From Microbacterium sp. MYb54 (GTDB lineage: Bacteria; Actinomycetota; Actinomycetes; Actinomycetales; Microbacteriaceae), in the NCBI RefSeq assembly GCF_002979515.1, contig NZ_PCPA01000015.1, forward strand, positions 23,485 to 87,484: a DNA stretch of 64,000 nt, read 5' to 3'. Below the pieces are notes generated by a model. It ran no database searches, had not been told where the DNA came from, and saw nothing but the letters and a program-made list of their open reading frames with translations. The position numbers and the translations under genes are program-made. Below are positions 62,836-64,000 of this stretch, piece after piece (positions within the stretch are counted from its first letter, which is position 1; each line of letters begins with the position of its first letter).

Positions 62836-62855
62836 GGTTCGATTCCACACCCGAC

Positions 62856-62871
62856 GTGTCGTGGGGGACAC
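62856..62871. promoter_or_regulatory. Palindrome between hutH and iclR-type gene
   Basis: GTGTC-GTGGGG-GACAC is a perfect 5-bp inverted repeat with a 6-base centre, in the 58-base divergent spacer. It may be the IclR operator. The spacer is too short for long leaders on both sides. Confidence 0.5.
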
Positions 62872-62893
62872 CCGTTCGTGCGATGCTGTGTCT

Positions 62894-63751
62894 GTGATCC
62901 CAGACAAGCCCGAGGCGATGCAGGTTGGCACCTCCAAGGCTCCTGCCGCTCAAGCGCCTGCCACGCAGGTGCCGGCCACTCAGGTGCCGGCCACACAGGC
63001 GCCTGCCACGCAGGTGCCGGCTGCGGAGAACACGCTGCACATCCTGAGCTATCTCGCCGGGCGGCCTACTCCGGTGGCGGCGTCGGCGATCGCGCGCGAG
63101 CTCGAGCTGCCACGGTCGACGGTCTATCACCTGCTCACCACGATGGCTGCGCATGGATTCGTGCTGCACCTGAGGGAAGAGCGCCGCTGGGGCCTCGGAA
63201 CCTCGGCTTTCGAACTCGCCGGCGGGTACACGCGTCAACAACCCCTGGCGCGAAGAGGTCGGCCGCTGGTCGCTGCACTATCGGACAGGCTGGGCGAAAG
63301 CGCGCACCTCGCCGTGATGAGCGGTGGGGATGTGTTGTACATCGTCGAAGAACGTGCACCTCGACGGCCCGCGCTGGTCACTGACGTCGGCGTCCGGCTG
63401 CCAGCGCACCTCACTGCATCGGGCCGCGCGATGCTCGCTGCCCTTCCCCGCGAGCAGGTGCGGGCGCTCTATCCCGATGTGTCGGCGTTCCCCGATCGCA
63501 CGGGCCTCGGCCCCCGGACCCCGCGCGAGCTGCGGGAGTTGCTGCGTGAGGTGCGGTCGCGTGGTTATGCCACCGAGAACAGCGAGATCGCGGATGGACT
63601 GCGAAGCGTGGGCGCGGCCGTCCTCGACCACACCGGGTGGCCGGTCGCTGCCGTGGCCGTGACCTGGGCCGACGAGAGTCTCGATGAGCGTGAGCTCGCG
63701 GACGCCGTGATCGACACCGCGGCGGTGTTGGAGTCCCGGATGAAGCGGTGA
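62894..63751 (+). CDS. IclR-family regulator of the hut operon
   Basis: A 285-residue IclR protein. The N-terminus (about 14-42) is a low-complexity run of P-A-T-Q-(V/A) repeats. The winged helix follows (about 45-110: A-S-A-I-A-R-E-L-E-L-P-R-S-T-V-Y-H-L-L), then the IclR effector domain with L-T-A-S-G-R-A-M-L-A. GTG 62894 was taken as the start; ATG 62918 is possible. Divergence from hutH matches the corynebacterial HutR arrangement, so it likely controls histidine use. Confidence 0.85.
   Translation: MIPDKPEAMQVGTSKAPAAQAPATQVPATQVPATQAPATQVPAAENTLHILSYLAGRPTPVAASAIARELELPRSTVYHLLTTMAAHGFVLHLREERRWGLGTSAFELAGGYTRQQPLARRGRPLVAALSDRLGESAHLAVMSGGDVLYIVEERAPRRPALVTDVGVRLPAHLTASGRAMLAALPREQVRALYPDVSAFPDRTGLGPRTPRELRELLREVRSRGYATENSEIADGLRSVGAAVLDHTGWPVAAVAVTWADESLDERELADAVIDTAAVLESRMKR
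62950..63026. repeat. 15-nt coding repeats in the IclR N-terminus
   Basis: About five imperfect copies of CAGGTGCCGGCCACT-like sequence with a 15-base period encode the P-A-T-Q-V repeats ahead of the DNA-binding domain. Confidence 0.85.
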
Positions 63752-63860
63752 GCATGGGTCTTGGCGAAGGCGTGTGCCTTGGCGAGGCGCGGACCCTGGC
63801 GAAAGCGTAGGCGCTGGCACCGGCCCTGGCCCTGGCCCTGGCCAAACATGGGCCTTAACG
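63752..63860. repeat. Degenerate repeats after the IclR gene
   Basis: CTTGGCGA(A/G)GCG-like units (near 63758, 63778 and 63797) and then GGCCCTGGCCCTGGCC runs fill this stretch. There is no gene; it leads into the terminators. Confidence 0.7.
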
Positions 63861-63894
63861 AAGAAGAACCGCCCTGGTCGGGGCGGCTCTTCTT
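63861..63894 (+). terminator. Terminator of the IclR gene
   Basis: AAGAAGAACCGCCC (63861-63874) pairs with GGGCGGCTCTTCTT (63881-63894) with one mismatch, followed by a T-rich TCTTGTTT. Confidence 0.85.
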
Positions 63895-63923
63895 CTTGTT
63901 TCGGGCACTCTTCGTGTGAACGC

Positions 63924-63955
63924 AAAATGGCCACCCAACGATGGGTGGCCATTTT
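63924..63955 (-). terminator. Terminator of the rRNA operon
   Basis: A perfect 14-bp stem AAAATGGCCACCCA/TGGGTGGCCATTTT with an ACGA loop lies directly after the 5S 3' end (minus strand) and ends in TTTT, a classic rho-independent terminator. Confidence 0.9.
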
Positions 63956-63966
63956 GACTAAAAGGA

Positions 63967-64000
63967 GTCCGGCGGTGTCCTACTCTCCCACAGGGTCCCC
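63967..64000 (-). rRNA. rrf: 5S ribosomal RNA, 3' end only
   Basis: The complement reads GGGGACCCTGTGGGAGAGTA followed by GGACACCGCCGGAC, the conserved 3' part of bacterial 5S rRNA. The gene continues beyond the window. The exact mature end (about 63967) is estimated from the usual GCCGGAC ending. Confidence 0.9.

Overview
This is a high-GC actinobacterial chromosome segment. The overlapping operons, GTG/TTG starts, a DUF222-HNH endonuclease, an IclR-linked hut operon, a class-E-type LAXTG surface protein and the absence of phage or plasmid genes suggest a Microbacteriaceae genome close to Microbacterium. That placement is inferred from gene style, not from a marker gene. The only RNA gene seen is the 3' end of a 5S rRNA at the right edge, so an rRNA operon on the minus strand enters there.

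Left part (1-17.6 kb). A five-gene overlapping minus-strand operon encodes Asp23/DUF2273/DUF6286-type envelope-stress proteins. Next come a short-chain dehydrogenase gene broken by one in-frame stop, its divergent MarR regulator with paired operators, and a second SDR. A 2159-residue DUF11-repeat surface protein with a C-terminal LAITG sorting signal follows, with a small DUF11 membrane protein downstream and a divergent MalT/LuxR-type STAND regulator. A HisD-like dehydrogenase with a divergent LysR regulator ends this part.

Middle part A (17.7-28.9 kb). This is the most interesting block. Three transcription units share one palindromic operator, TGCATACGTATGCA-like, found only at their promoters. 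The units are nitrilase, double cupin and NTF2-like protein; a second HisD-like dehydrogenase with an SDR and an HpcH/HpaI aldolase; and a CUT1 ABC importer with an alpha/beta hydrolase. A LacI regulator sits in the centre. Together they look like one regulon for import and oxidation of an unidentified, probably sugar-derived compound.

Middle part B (28.9-45.4 kb). This holds an ArsR-SRPBCC pair, an MFS transporter, an NAD(P)-binding/DUF2867 protein, a BCCT transporter behind a branched inverted-repeat leader, an ABC1/UbiB kinase-like protein, a PadR regulator, a methionine aminopeptidase with a divergent XRE regulator, a glycosyltransferase, a DUF2975-XRE pair, a pRiA4b-ORF3-like hypothetical and a secreted metallophosphoesterase.

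Right part (45.7-64 kb). This contains a DUF222-HNH endonuclease carrying a hexanucleotide repeat, the DUF2520-panC-panD-panB pantothenate operon, an ArsR-like regulator with a divergent MFS transporter, a LacI-controlled CUT1 sugar importer with a debranching-type glycosidase, and hutH-hutU-hutI with a divergent IclR regulator.

Cutting across the genes are short tandem repeats that start at or overlap stop codons, coding 15-nt repeats, two hexanucleotide arrays of nine units each, and two families of palindromic REP-like elements in intergenic regions.
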